DNA from: CAWINY01 sp963837635
GTDB lineage: Bacteria; Acidobacteriota; Terriglobia; Terriglobales; Acidobacteriaceae
Direction: 5' to 3'
NCBI GenBank assembly: GCA_963837635.1
Contig: CAWINY010000004.1
Span: forward strand, 372,001 to 436,000
Length of the DNA: 64,000 nucleotides
Shown: positions 1 to 10,921 of the stretch, piece by piece
Layout of the letters: the number at the start of each line of letters is the position of its first letter
Numbering within the stretch: the first letter of the stretch is position 1
Notes under the pieces: generated by a model
Seen by the model: only the letters and a program-made list of their open reading frames with translations
Told to the model about the DNA's origin: nothing
Database searches by the model: none
Made by a program: the position numbers and the translations under genes

Positions 1-855
1 CACGATATGCTGCCCGGGGTCCCTGGCAAGCGCCGCTGTTGCGCTTGCTGGGGTAGAGGGCGAGTCATCCTTGATGGTCTGGATGGCATCCAGCCGCAGG
101 CCATCCACGTGGTACTCGCGCACCCAGTACAGCGCGTTCTCGATGAAGTAGCGCCGCACCTGTTCGCGGCCAAGCTGGTCGTAATTGATCGCCGCTCCCC
201 ACGGCGTGTGGTGCTTGTCGGTGAAGTATGGGCCGAACCTGGAAAGATAATTTCCCTCCGGCCCGAGGTGGTTGTAGACGACGTCCACAACCACAGCCAA
301 CCCGGCGCGATGGGCTTCGTCCACCAGTTGCTTGAGCCCGTGCGGTCCTCCGTAGCTGGCCTGCACCGCATAGGGGGATGCGCCGTCGTAGCCCCAATCG
401 CGCGCGCCGGGAAATGCCGCGACCGGCATCAGCTCGATGGCGGTCACGCCCAGTTCTTTCAAGTACCCAAGCCGCTTGATGATGCCGTCGAATGTGCCCT
501 GCTGCGTAAATGTGCCGACGTGCAGCTCATAGAAGATGGCGTCGCGGAAATCCACTCCCCGCCATCGCTGCTCCTCGCTCGACCATGGGAACGCCTCGGG
601 GTCGACGATCTCCGTCGGCCCGTGCACCCCTTCCGGCAACAGCCGTGAAACGGGATCGGGCAGCGGCTTGGTTCCATCCAGCACATACCAGTAGCGCGCG
701 CCCGCACCTACGGGAAGGGTTGCGGAAAAAATGCCGCTTTCACCAGGCTTCATTGGGAATTCGTGGCCAGACCGTAGTTTGATACTGACGTACTGGGCGG
801 CCGGAGCCCACACTCGGAAGTCTGTCGTGTTGCCGTTGACGATAGCGCCTAGCAT
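1..855 (-). CDS. treZ: Malto-oligosyltrehalose trehalohydrolase, partial (N-terminal part)
   Basis: The gene runs off the left edge, and 285 N-terminal codons are present. The start is the ATG at 855. TreZ is a GH13 enzyme that releases trehalose from the maltooligosyltrehalose made by TreY. An N-terminal carbohydrate-binding module (VWAPAAQYVSI) is followed by the TIM-barrel motifs YELHVGTF, GYDGASPYAV, VVDVVYNHLGPEGNY and GLRLDAI, in which Asp256 aligns with the GH13 nucleophile. After IKDDSP the family normally continues directly into His-Ile. Here about 16 extra residues (267-282) intervene, encoded by a palindromic repeat (see the repeat at 10-57). rmuC is divergent. The family call is firm; only the missing C-terminus is unseen. 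Confidence 0.9.
   Translation of the reverse strand, partial: MLGAIVNGNTTDFRVWAPAAQYVSIKLRSGHEFPMKPGESGIFSATLPVGAGARYWYVLDGTKPLPDPVSRLLPEGVHGPTEIVDPEAFPWSSEEQRWRGVDFRDAIFYELHVGTFTQQGTFDGIIKRLGYLKELGVTAIELMPVAAFPGARDWGYDGASPYAVQASYGGPHGLKQLVDEAHRAGLAVVVDVVYNHLGPEGNYLSRFGPYFTDKHHTPWGAAINYDQLGREQVRRYFIENALYWVREYHVDGLRLDAIQTIKDDSPSTPASATAALARDPGQHIV
10..57. repeat. In-frame palindromic repeat insertion within treZ
   Basis: This 48-bp stretch contains the inverted arms GGCAAGC and GCTTGC and the core CGGGGTCCCTGGCAAGC. The same core, differing at one base, occurs at 48612-48628 inside the endonuclease III-like gene. Its length is a multiple of three, so treZ stays open and gains about 16 residues where the family has none. 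Confidence 0.6.
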
Positions 856-1065
856 GGGAAGTTGCGCTCCGAATCAGTCGTTGGCCGTTGGTCCGGACCT
901 GCGCTGTGCGCTGGCCGGGGATTCCGCCTCCGCCTGAGGCCGCGCCGCGCGCAGTGTTACCAAGATGATCAACCCAGAAAGCTGGTTTTCCTCACGTCTC
1001 CTCTGATGTAAGGCGAATCTCTTCTTTTGTTTCGAGTTCCGCCCTTGTAGCCTGAAAAATGGAAT

Positions 1066-1101
1066 TGTCATCCTGAGCGGAAGCGAAGGACCTGCTTTTT
1101 C
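1066..1101. repeat. Dispersed repeat, TCATCCTGAGCG family (single arm)
   Basis: One arm of a short dispersed repeat (TCATCCTGAGCGGAAGCGAA, then GGACCTGC and a T-run) lies just upstream of rmuC, between the divergent treZ and rmuC starts. Paired, inverted copies occur at 10922-11004 and 18824-18906, and another single arm at 51058-51096. Confidence 0.7.
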
Positions 1102-1114
1102 GAGGAATGCACGA

Positions 1115-2521
1115 ATGCTGACTGTCCTTCTGGCCGTACTGGCCGCCGTCGTCGCCGCAGCCGTGACTGTGCTGACCACGCGCTCGCAAGCCGCGACCGC
1201 TCGCGAACGTCTGGTCACTGCGGAGCAGGCACTCGCCGTGGCGCGCGCAGAATTAAACTCGCGAACCGAGGCAGTTGCAACCCTGCGCTCCGAAGCGAAA
1301 GCTCAGAGCCAAACGATCTCGACCTTGACCGCCGAAAAGGCCGGACTCGAGGCCACGCTCGAAGCCGAACGCAAGTCCGGCAACGAGAAGCTGGAAGTCC
1401 TCACCAGCGCGACCTTCGATCTGCGCAATGCCTTCCAGGCTTTGGCCGCCGACGCGCTCAAGAATAACAACCAGGCGTTCCTCGAGCTCGCCAAGTCAAA
1501 CCTGGAAAAGTTTCAATCGGAAGCCAAGGGCGACCTCGACCAGCGCCACAAGGCACTGGAACAACTGGTAACGCCGATCCATCAATCGCTGGGCAAGGTG
1601 GACGAGCAGATCCGGCTGATCGAGAAGGAGCGCAGTGAAGCCTATGGCTCGCTGACCGCCCAAGTGCAATCGCTGATCTCCACCGAACAGGGCCTGCGCG
1701 ACGAAACCACGCGCCTGGTGCAGGCGCTGCGCACGCCCCACGTGCGCGGCAACTGGGGCGAAATGCAGTTGCGCCGCGTGGTTGAAGTGGCGGACATGGT
1801 TCCCTACTGCGACTTTGTCGAGCAGCAGACCATTAACGGCAGCGACGGCCGGCTGCGTCCCGACCTGATCGTGCGTCTGCCGGGCGGCAAGCAGATCGTG
1901 GTGGACTCCAAAGCGCCGCTGCAGGCCTATCTGGAATCGGTGCAGGCCACCGATGAACAGCAACGCGCCCTGCGCATGGCGGCGCACGCCGCGCGCATCC
2001 GCGAGCATATGGCCGCGCTCGGTGCCAAGAGCTATTGGGAGCAACTCCACCCCAGCCCGGATTTCGTGGTGATGTTTCTTCCCGGCGAAGCGTTTTTTAG
2101 CGCCGCGCTCGAACAGGACACAGGCCTGCTGGAAGAAGGAGTAAAGCAACGAGTCATTCCCGCCTCGCCCACCACGCTGATCGCCTTGCTGCGCGCCGTC
2201 GCCTACGGCTGGCGCCAGGAACGGCTCGCCGAAAACGCGCAGAAAATCAGCGAGTTGGGCAAGGAACTGTATGACCGCCTGCGAACCATGGCTGGCTACG
2301 TGGATGGCGTCGGCACTCACCTTGGACGCGCCGTCGAGAGCTACAACAAGGCCGTGGGCTCGTTCGAAGGACGCGTGCTGGTCTCGGCGCGCAAGTTTGC
2401 CGAGCTGGGTGCCGCGGTGAAAGACGAAATCCCCGAACTCGAACCGGTGGACAAAGCCCCGCGTCCGGTGGCCGTGATTGAGGCGGTCGCGCTGGCAGCA
2501 AGCCAGTCAGCAAGGGAGTAG
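1115..2521 (+). CDS. rmuC: DNA recombination protein RmuC
   Basis: RmuC is a membrane-anchored, nuclease-like protein thought to limit recombination between inverted repeats. The 468-residue product opens with a hydrophobic helix (about residues 2-20) and then a long coiled coil (about 25-190). The conserved RmuC core follows, with RTPHVRGNWGEMQLRRVVE, VDSKAPLQAYL, FVVMFLPGEAFFSAAL and SPTTLIALLRAVAYGWRQE. A GAGG lies about 9 nt before the ATG. The gene stands alone, divergent from treZ and convergent with the DinB gene. It matches the family in length and architecture. Confidence 0.93.
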   Translation: MLTVLLAVLAAVVAAAVTVLTTRSQAATARERLVTAEQALAVARAELNSRTEAVATLRSEAKAQSQTISTLTAEKAGLEATLEAERKSGNEKLEVLTSATFDLRNAFQALAADALKNNNQAFLELAKSNLEKFQSEAKGDLDQRHKALEQLVTPIHQSLGKVDEQIRLIEKERSEAYGSLTAQVQSLISTEQGLRDETTRLVQALRTPHVRGNWGEMQLRRVVEVADMVPYCDFVEQQTINGSDGRLRPDLIVRLPGGKQIVVDSKAPLQAYLESVQATDEQQRALRMAAHAARIREHMAALGAKSYWEQLHPSPDFVVMFLPGEAFFSAALEQDTGLLEEGVKQRVIPASPTTLIALLRAVAYGWRQERLAENAQKISELGKELYDRLRTMAGYVDGVGTHLGRAVESYNKAVGSFEGRVLVSARKFAELGAAVKDEIPELEPVDKAPRPVAVIEAVALAASQSARE

Positions 2522-2574
2522 TTCGCCCGCGGAAAAACCTACCGCGTCGCCGCACGATCGAAAATCGAAAACGC

Positions 2575-3069
2575 CTAGACTTGTTCGTCTGCTGAGGGAC
2601 CGTACAGCGCTGGCACGGGAACATCGTTCATCCGCAGATACATGGTCAGTTGTCCGCGATGGTGAATCAGGTGATTCATGAACGCGCTGCGCAGCACGGC
2701 TGCACGGGGCATGGTGAACATCACCTGATCGCCCCTGCGCAGTGTCCACGGCTGCATCAGGTGCTCGTCGCTGGTGTCCGCGATGGCGGCCCGGGTAGCG
2801 GTTACGAGTGCGTCAAACGCGCCCAGCAGTTCCTGCCGGGTTTTCGGTTGCGGCGGACGAGCAGCGGTCAAGATGTCCAGAGACTCAGTCTCCAATGCCG
2901 TCTTGCCCAGCCACGGAAGAGTGGCAACGTGTCCCGCCAGCCAGCCGAGCGTTCCTCCCTTGGGATGAAGCTTCCAGTCGGCCTTCTCCATGGGCACACG
3001 TTCCAGCGTCTTGCGCGTGTTGGCCATTTCGCGATCGAACTCGGGTAGCAGCGATTGAGCAATTGGCAT
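2575..3069 (-). CDS. DinB superfamily protein
   Basis: This is a 164-residue four-helix-bundle protein of the DinB/YfiT type. These are metal-binding proteins, and some act as thiol-dependent transferases or detoxification enzymes. The likely metal ligands are His48 in LAGHVATLPWL and the histidines in NHLIHHRGQLTMYLR near residue 140. The substrate cannot be told from the sequence. It has no operon partner: rmuC converges on it and a permease gene lies downstream on the same strand, about 110 bp away from the other side. Family assignment is good; function is open. Confidence 0.85.
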   Translation of the reverse strand: MPIAQSLLPEFDREMANTRKTLERVPMEKADWKLHPKGGTLGWLAGHVATLPWLGKTALETESLDILTAARPPQPKTRQELLGAFDALVTATRAAIADTSDEHLMQPWTLRRGDQVMFTMPRAAVLRSAFMNHLIHHRGQLTMYLRMNDVPVPALYGPSADEQV

Positions 3070-3179
3070 CGCATCCTCCTTTTGCAGTCTTGCGGTTTAT
3101 AGTTCGTAAACCCTGAAAAATCAGTTTACAGCCCGCGGTTTACCGGCTCTTTATTCTTGTAATCCGTGGCTGATACAGC

Positions 3180-4073
3180 TCACAGTCCCACTTCCATCCT
3201 CGCCCGCGGATCCAGATAGTCGCGGAGCCCGTCCCCGATAAAGTTAAACGCAAGCACGGCGAGCATCACCGCGCCGGCGGGGAACAGCACGAGGTGCGGA
3301 GCGTCGAACAAGTGCGAGCGGCCGTCGTTGAGCATCGAGCCCCAACTGGCGGTGGGCGGGGGCACGCCCAATCCGAGGAAGCTCATGGTGGCTTCGGCGA
3401 GCACCGCGCCTGCCATGCCGATGGCCGCCTGCACGATCACCGGCTGGATGATGTTCGGCAGGATGTGGCGCACGATAATTCTCCAGTCGCTTGCGCCCAG
3501 CGCCCGCGCGGCCTCCACAAACTCGCATTCGCGGACGGCCAGTACCAGAGCGCGGACCAGTCGCGCGTAACCGACCCAGCCGCCAATCGAGAGCGCCAGG
3601 ATCAGGTTGAAGATCCCCGGCCCGAGAAAGGCCACAAAGGCGATCGCCAGCAGAATGCCGGGGAAGGACAGGAATGCGTTCATCACGATCACATTGACGA
3701 AGCAGTCCACGCGGCCCCCGTAATAGCCCGCTATGGAGCCGATCAGCAACCCCACCAGCAGCGAGGCCGCGACCACGCTGGCGCCCACCAGCATCGAGAT
3801 GCGCGCGCCATAAATGATACGCGAGAGGATGTCCCGGCCGAGTTCGTCGGTGCCGAACCAGTGTGCCGCCGATGGCGGACTCAGCCGGTCCGCCAGTGCG
3901 ATGTGTGCCGGGTTTTGGGGCGCTATCCACGGGGCGAAGATGGCGAAAGCCGTGAACACCACCACGAGCAGCCCGCCGGCCATAGCCAACGGGTTGTGCC
4001 GCAGGGCGCTCCATAGACGCACCGCGCCAGTAGGAACGGGCGCGCGCAGTTCGGGAGTGGCCGTGGCCGCCAT
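3180..4073 (-). CDS. dppC: ABC transporter permease, DppC/OppC family
   Basis: This is the inner-membrane permease of a peptide or nickel-type ABC importer. The 297-residue protein has the OppC N-terminal segment (LAMAGGLLVVVFTAFAIFAPWIAP, then HWFGTDELGRDILSRIIYGAR) and about six membrane helices. The EAA loop (EFVEAARALGASDWRIIVRHILPNI) contacts the ATPase, and the end is typical (AFNFIGDGLRDYLDPR). Its expected partner DppB lies 1.6 kb away on the opposite strand beyond a CorC-like gene. No ATPase or binding-protein gene is adjacent. The substrate class (dipeptide, oligopeptide or nickel) cannot be decided here. Confidence 0.9.
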   Translation of the reverse strand: MAATATPELRAPVPTGAVRLWSALRHNPLAMAGGLLVVVFTAFAIFAPWIAPQNPAHIALADRLSPPSAAHWFGTDELGRDILSRIIYGARISMLVGASVVAASLLVGLLIGSIAGYYGGRVDCFVNVIVMNAFLSFPGILLAIAFVAFLGPGIFNLILALSIGGWVGYARLVRALVLAVRECEFVEAARALGASDWRIIVRHILPNIIQPVIVQAAIGMAGAVLAEATMSFLGLGVPPPTASWGSMLNDGRSHLFDAPHLVLFPAGAVMLAVLAFNFIGDGLRDYLDPRARMEVGL

Positions 4074-4135
4074 GGGCGTTCATGATAATGGATCAGGAAA
4101 CCGCTTTTGGCTGTATGCGGTCATTCGCAAACATC

Positions 4136-4202
4136 TGCCACAGAGACACAGAGCCACAGAGAAAGATCAGAAATCGGGGTTCCTCTGTGTCTCTGTGGCG
4201 AG
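4136..4202. repeat. Inverted repeat, CCACAGAGACACAGAG family
   Basis: Two arms, GCCACAGAGACACAGAG-like and CTCTGTGTCTCTGTGGC-like, face each other around a short spacer and would form a long hairpin. Copies occur at 26608-26670, 31373-31460 and 36649-36748. This one sits in the divergent gap between the DppC and CorC-like genes. Confidence 0.8.
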
Positions 4203-4255
4203 TGTTCCTGCTCCATGCAGAGGGAACTTGCTCCCACTGCTACAATCTCGCTTGC

Positions 4256-5617
4256 ATGTTGACCTTCCTGCTGTTGCGCGTGCTCGGGGTGCTGCTGCTG
4301 GTGGCGGCGAACGCCTTTTTTGTGGCCGCAGAGTTTGCCCTGGTCAGCATCCGCGACACCCGCGTGCAACAACTGATCGAGGCGCGCCGCATTGGCGCGC
4401 GCACGGTACAGAGGCTCCACCAGCGCATGGACCACGTCCTGGCGGCGGTCCAGTTGGGCGTGACCCTCAACAGCCTGGCCCTGGGTTGGGTCGGCGAAGC
4501 CACGGTGGCGGCGCTGCTGATGGGCGCCCTGCAGACCATCCCTCATGCGCACGTCTGGGCGCATGGCACGGCGATCGTACTTGCCTTCGTGCTAATCACC
4601 TACATGCACGTGACGCTGGGCGAGATCGTGCCGAAATCGGTGGCGCTGCAGCGCGGCGAGCGGGTGGCGCTAGCCGTCAGCGGCCCGTTGGAAGTCTTCA
4701 TGACCGCCACCCGGCCGTTTCTGGCCATCATGAGCCGTAGCGCGCGCCTGGTGCTGCGGGTGATGGGCATGAGGCAGGTGCGGCAGGCGGGCGTGCACTC
4801 TCCGGAAGAGCTGAAGCTGATCGTGACCGCCAGCCGCCGCTTCGGTCTGGTCGAGCCCTTCCAGGAGCAGTTAATTCTGCACGCGCTGGAGTTGGACTCC
4901 ATCACGGTGCGCGAGATCATGGTGCCCCGGCCAGATATTTTCAGCCTGCCCGCGAACCTGCCGCTGGCCGACGCGCTGACCCGGGTCGTCGAGGAGCAGC
5001 ACTCGCGCGTGCCGGTGTACGATCCCGAACGCGGCCCGGAGCACATTGTCGGCCTGCTGTATTCCAAAGACTTGACCCGCTGGATGCGCCTGCGCCTGGT
5101 GCTGGGCGAGCGTGCCGGAGAGCGGCTCGGCGACCTGCAGGTGCGGCAGATCATGCGCGACGTGCTGGTGGTGCCGGAGACCAAGCCGCTGCCCGACCTG
5201 CTGCTGGAATTCAAGCTGCGCAAGCGGCATCTGGCGGTGGTGGTGGATGAGTTTGGCTCGACCGCCGGCGTGGTCACCGTCGAGGACGTGCTCGAGCAAC
5301 TGGTGGGCGAGATCGAGGATGAGTTCGACATTGCCGCGCCCGTGCTCACCCCCGGCGCAACCACGATGGTGCTGGATGGCTCGACGCCGCTACGCGACCT
5401 GGAGACCCAACATCAGCTCCGCCTGCCGCGCGAGGAAGGTTACGAGACACTCGCGGGCTTCATGCTGGCGCGTCTGCAGAAGATTCCGAGCGTGGGAGAC
5501 ACGGTGGAGTTCGACGGCCGCCGCTACACGGTGACCGAAGTCGAAGGCCATCGCGTGGCGAAGGTGAAGATCGAAGTGGCGGAAGCATCCGGTGCTTCGC
5601 TGCCCGCGGCGAAGTGA
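4256..5617 (+). CDS. Hemolysin/CorC-like CNNM-CBS transporter-associated protein
   Basis: The protein is of the YtfL/TlyC type, with a CNNM (DUF21) membrane domain, paired CBS domains and a C-terminal CorC_HlyC domain. Members are implicated in Mg2+ or Co2+ efflux or cation homeostasis. I chose the ATG at 4256 because the upstream in-frame stretch is repeat DNA, while MLTFLLLRVLGVLLLVAANAFFVAAEFALV is the usual family start. This gives 453 residues. CBS motifs appear as REIMVPRPDIFSLP and IMRDVLVVPETKPLPDLLLEF, followed by HLAVVVDEFGSTAGVVTVEDVLEQLVGEI. The gene sits between the divergently arranged dppC and dppB. The ion is unknown. Confidence 0.9.
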   Translation: MLTFLLLRVLGVLLLVAANAFFVAAEFALVSIRDTRVQQLIEARRIGARTVQRLHQRMDHVLAAVQLGVTLNSLALGWVGEATVAALLMGALQTIPHAHVWAHGTAIVLAFVLITYMHVTLGEIVPKSVALQRGERVALAVSGPLEVFMTATRPFLAIMSRSARLVLRVMGMRQVRQAGVHSPEELKLIVTASRRFGLVEPFQEQLILHALELDSITVREIMVPRPDIFSLPANLPLADALTRVVEEQHSRVPVYDPERGPEHIVGLLYSKDLTRWMRLRLVLGERAGERLGDLQVRQIMRDVLVVPETKPLPDLLLEFKLRKRHLAVVVDEFGSTAGVVTVEDVLEQLVGEIEDEFDIAAPVLTPGATTMVLDGSTPLRDLETQHQLRLPREEGYETLAGFMLARLQKIPSVGDTVEFDGRRYTVTEVEGHRVAKVKIEVAEASGASLPAAK

Positions 5618-5641
5618 CAGAACCGCGGTTGGCTGTTGGCT

Positions 5642-5716
5642 GGGTGGCCCACACAAGCCAAAACAAGGCTTGAGTGGGCCACCCACCGGCCACTGACCAC
5701 TGTCCACTGACCACTG
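5642..5716. repeat. Long hairpin plus CCACTGACCACTG repeats
   Basis: An 11-bp perfect stem (GGGTGGCCCAC at 5642-5652 with GTGGGCCACCC at 5674-5684) encloses a second AAGCC/GGCTT pairing. It is followed by tandem CACTGACCACTG-like units running up to the dppB start codon. The hairpin may act as a 3' end or processing signal for the CorC-like gene, but no T-run follows it. No clear ribosome-binding site precedes dppB in these units. Confidence 0.65.
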
Positions 5717-5717
5717 A

Positions 5718-6635
5718 ATGCTTCGCTATCTCCTAACCCGTCTGCTGTACATGCTGCCGGTGGTGTGGCTGGTGGTGTCGGTGGTGTTTCTGCTCATCCA
5801 CCTGGTGCCCGGCGATCCGATCCAGCAGATGCTCGGCGAGGGCGCGGCGAGCGCCGACATCCAGGCCGCCAGGCATGCGTATGGGCTCGACCAGCCTCTT
5901 GGGATTCAATATGTGCATTACTGGCGAGGCGTTCTGCACGGCGACCTCGGCCAGTCGCTGCGCTTCAACCAGAATGTTACCCAGGTGATAGCGGCCCGCT
6001 ATCCCTTCACCTTGCAACTAACCTTTGCCGCGCTGGCGGTCGCGGTGCTGCTCTCGATCCCGGCCGGCGTGCGCTCGGCGGTGCGTCGCAACCGCTGGGA
6101 CGACCGCGCCTTGAGCTTCATCAGCCTGCTCGGCTTGTCGTTCCCGAATTTCGCCATGGGGCCGGTGCTGATCCTGTTCTTTGCCGTGAAGCTGGGATGG
6201 CTGCCGGTCTCGGGCTCCGGCGGGATCGAGTATCTGGTGCTACCGGCGCTCACGCTGGGCGGGGCGATGGCTGCAATCCTGACCCGCATGGTGCGCACGG
6301 CCATGCTGGAAGAGCTGGGCCAGGACTACATCCGGACGGCCCGCGCCAAAGGTTTGCCGGAGCGCACCGTGGTCTACCGGCACGCGCTGCGCAATGCCAT
6401 GATCCCGGTCATCACCGTGCTGGGACTGCAGTTCGGCGCGCTGCTGGCGGGCGCAATTGTCACCGAGACCATCTTTTCCTGGCCTGGGATCGGCCGCCTG
6501 ACCATCCAAGCCATCTCCAACCGCGATTATTACCTGGTGCAGGGCTGCATCCTGGCCATCGGCTTGACTTATGTAGCCGTGAACTTCTTCACCGACCTGA
6601 TGTACTCGGCGTTGAACCCGCGCATACGGCAGTGA
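5718..6635 (+). CDS. dppB: ABC transporter permease, DppB/OppB family
   Basis: This is the second permease type of peptide/nickel importers. The 305-residue protein starts MLRYLLTRLLYMLPVVWLVVSVVFLLIHLVPGDP, the hallmark of DppB. It contains the GLDQPLGIQYVHYWRGVLHGDLGQSLRFNQ segment, about six membrane helices and an EAA loop (RTARAKGLPERTVVYRHALRNAMIPVITVLG). It ends with NFFTDLMYSALNPRIR. It presumably pairs with the DppC at 3180-4073 even though the two are on opposite strands with another gene between. The substrate is unknown. Confidence 0.9.
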   Translation: MLRYLLTRLLYMLPVVWLVVSVVFLLIHLVPGDPIQQMLGEGAASADIQAARHAYGLDQPLGIQYVHYWRGVLHGDLGQSLRFNQNVTQVIAARYPFTLQLTFAALAVAVLLSIPAGVRSAVRRNRWDDRALSFISLLGLSFPNFAMGPVLILFFAVKLGWLPVSGSGGIEYLVLPALTLGGAMAAILTRMVRTAMLEELGQDYIRTARAKGLPERTVVYRHALRNAMIPVITVLGLQFGALLAGAIVTETIFSWPGIGRLTIQAISNRDYYLVQGCILAIGLTYVAVNFFTDLMYSALNPRIRQ

Positions 6636-6640
6636 GGGCG

Positions 6641-6745
6641 CCGTTTTCCGTTCTCCGTTCTCCGTTTCCCGTTACGGAAGGCGTAATTCGGTCGGCGGAG
6701 GCCTGACCTGCTACCTGTTACCTGATACCCGATACCCAAGGAAGT
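6641..6745. repeat. Intergenic repeats (CCGTTCTCCGTTTCCCGTT and CTGTTACCTGATACC types)
   Basis: Tandem degenerate CGTTTTCCGTT/CTCCGTT units are followed by TACCTGTTACCTGATACC units between dppB and the next gene. Both types recur in other intergenic gaps of this window. No coding signal is seen here. Confidence 0.65.
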
Positions 6746-6780
6746 TGACTTCGCCCGCGCTCCAAGCGTAGCTTCGGGCC

Positions 6781-7572
6781 GTGAACCCGATCATCACTTT
6801 TACCACCGATTTCGGCCAGCGCGAGCACTATGTCGGCACCATGAAAGGCGTGCTCCTGAGCATCAATCCCGCCGTGCAGCTCGTGGACATTTGCAATGAT
6901 GTCTCATCCTTCGACCTGCTGGACGGCGCGCTTACCATCGCCCAGGCCTATTCGTACTACCCGGCGGACACGATCCACGTGGTCGTGGTCGATCCCGGGG
7001 TGGGCACCGCGCGCCGGCCGATTCTGGCAGTCACCTCCAAGCACCGGTTCGTCGCGCCGGACAACGGGGTGTTATCGCTCGTCTTCGAGCGGGAGGAGCG
7101 GGTGGCGGTGTACCACATCAACGCCACGCATTACTTCCTCCAGCCGGTCAGCAATACCTTCCACGGGCGCGACATCTTCGCGCCGATAGCCGCCTACCTG
7201 AGCAAAGGGGTCGAACCGGCCAAACTGGGCACAGAGATCCAGGATTATGTCCGCTTCACCATGCCGAAGCCAAAGCCGACCGCGAACGGACTGACTGGGG
7301 CCATTATCCGCGTGGATAAATTCGGCAACCTAGGCACGAACATCACCGCGGCGGATGCTCCGCAGCTATTCAACGGCCCGAGCCCGACTTTCCGCCTGCG
7401 CGTCGGCAAGGGCGAAGTCACTAAGCTGCAGAGTGCCTTTGCCCAAGGGGCGGCGGGGGAAGCCTTCGCCATCGTGGGCAGCATGGGGTACCTGGAGATC
7501 GCGGCCCATCGCGCCTCCGCCGCGCAGTTGCTCGCGGCTTCGCGCGGGAGCGAGGTGGTGGTGGAGTGGTGA
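6781..7572 (+). CDS. SAM hydrolase/hydroxide adenosyltransferase (DUF62 family)
   Basis: The protein belongs to the SAM-dependent chlorinase/fluorinase superfamily, whose ordinary bacterial members hydrolyse S-adenosylmethionine to adenosine and methionine. The start is a GTG, giving 263 residues. Conserved motifs are ITFTTDFGQREHYVGTMKGVLLSINP (N-terminal Asp), VVVVDPGVGTARRPI, FVAPDNGVLS and FHGRDIFAP. The C-terminal beta-barrel contains VDKFGNLGTNI. It lacks an obvious halogenase-specific context, so the hydroxide adenosyltransferase activity is preferred. It is convergent with a phosphoglycolate phosphatase gene. Confidence 0.88.
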   Translation: MNPIITFTTDFGQREHYVGTMKGVLLSINPAVQLVDICNDVSSFDLLDGALTIAQAYSYYPADTIHVVVVDPGVGTARRPILAVTSKHRFVAPDNGVLSLVFEREERVAVYHINATHYFLQPVSNTFHGRDIFAPIAAYLSKGVEPAKLGTEIQDYVRFTMPKPKPTANGLTGAIIRVDKFGNLGTNITAADAPQLFNGPSPTFRLRVGKGEVTKLQSAFAQGAAGEAFAIVGSMGYLEIAAHRASAAQLLAASRGSEVVVEW

Positions 7573-7589
7573 GCACGGAGGAAGAATTG

Positions 7590-7668
7590 AGCCGCTGATT
7601 TGCGCTGATGAACGCTGATGGGGAAAGACATACGAATCTCTGGATCAGCGTTGATCGGCGGCTAATGG
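7590..7668. repeat. Inverted repeat, CGCTGATT/AATCAGCG family
   Basis: GCTGATTTGCGCTGATGAACGCTGAT-like units face ATCAGCGTTGATCGGCGGC-like units, forming a hairpin between two convergent genes. The same family recurs near 15520, 23165-23402 and 55332-55445. It may serve as a bidirectional terminator. Confidence 0.65.
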
Positions 7669-7685
7669 CTTGCGAACGACCGCCA

Positions 7686-8378
7686 TCACAGCTCAAACGC
7701 CAGCGGGATCTCCTGCGGCGTCTCCGCCAGAACGTCGGGCGGGGAGATTTCGAGCGTGTGGGGCGACAGGCCGTAGGTCAGACCCACGGTGTACATCCCG
7801 CAGTTTCTGCCGGTGAGCACGTCGTTATTCGAATCGCCGATGACGGCTGCTTCCGACGGCTTCACCCCGGCCTCTTCACACAGCTTCAGCGCACCGAACG
7901 GATCGGGCTTTTTGGTTGGGAAGCTGTTGCCGCCATACACCTGAAAGAAGAATGGCTGCAGCCCAAGCGCCTCGACGATGCCACGCGAGGGGTTCACCGG
8001 CTTATTGCTCAGCACGGCCATCTTGCGCGGGACGCCGTTCGGCCCGTGGCGCAGCCGGTCCAGCGCTTCGGTTACGCCAGGGTAAACATAGGTATTGTCG
8101 AGTTTGTGCACGCGATAATAGGCGATGAAGAACTCCAGGCCGCCGGTGACCAAGTTTTCGTCCTCGGGATCGCCCAGAGCGCGACGCACCAGCATGCCTG
8201 CGCCATCGCCGATGTAGCTGGCCACCACGTCAACCGGCAACTCAGGCTGGCCGTAGTGGCGCAACATGGCATTGACGCCGTTTGCCAGGTCCACCCGGGA
8301 ATCGACCAGGGTCCCATCCAGGTCAAAGATGAGCAGCTTAACCTTATCGCCCGGAATCGATCGATTTATTTTCAGCAA
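7686..8378 (-). CDS. gph: HAD hydrolase, phosphoglycolate phosphatase type
   Basis: This is a haloacid-dehalogenase hydrolase that probably removes phosphate from 2-phosphoglycolate (a DNA-repair or photorespiratory salvage product). HAD motifs are clear: I, LIFDLDGTLVDS; II, MAVLSNKP; III/IV, KKPDPFGALKLCEEAGVKPSEAAVIGDSNNDVLTGR. A helical cap of the C1 type lies between I and II. The start appears to be a TTG at 8378, supported by a GAGG about 7 nt upstream. The length of 230 residues fits. Exact substrate specificity is inferred from family resemblance only. Confidence 0.85.
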   Translation of the reverse strand: MLKINRSIPGDKVKLLIFDLDGTLVDSRVDLANGVNAMLRHYGQPELPVDVVASYIGDGAGMLVRRALGDPEDENLVTGGLEFFIAYYRVHKLDNTYVYPGVTEALDRLRHGPNGVPRKMAVLSNKPVNPSRGIVEALGLQPFFFQVYGGNSFPTKKPDPFGALKLCEEAGVKPSEAAVIGDSNNDVLTGRNCGMYTVGLTYGLSPHTLEISPPDVLAETPQEIPLAFEL

Positions 8379-8670
8379 TCGGCAGCCTCACTGCATCTGG
8401 AAAACATCAGCCTCGCGCAGTTCTAACCTCATCGGAGTTGCGCCCCGGCTTCCCTGACAGACACCAGGGTGCCAAAGGGCGCAATCGCGGAGTAGAAGCC
8501 GGTTTGCGCCTCCCGGTTGCATCTTAAGCCCCAACCATTTGCGCTGATTGGGATTGAGCGGCATCCAAAGTAGTGTGCGCCGCGCGGGGCCAGAATTCAG
8601 TATAAGTCTTGGCCCGGACCCGCAAGGCCTGGGGGAGCGTCGCCGCACCTACTCTGATCAGGGGGCGTCG

Positions 8671-10905
<2,235 letters not shown>

Positions 10906-10921
10906 AGAAGTTGCAATAAAG

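Noticed and set aside
4082..4255. Upstream start at 4082 for the CorC-like protein
   Set aside because: The added 58 codons run through a dispersed CCACAGAG-type repeat; the membrane domain starts naturally at 4256.
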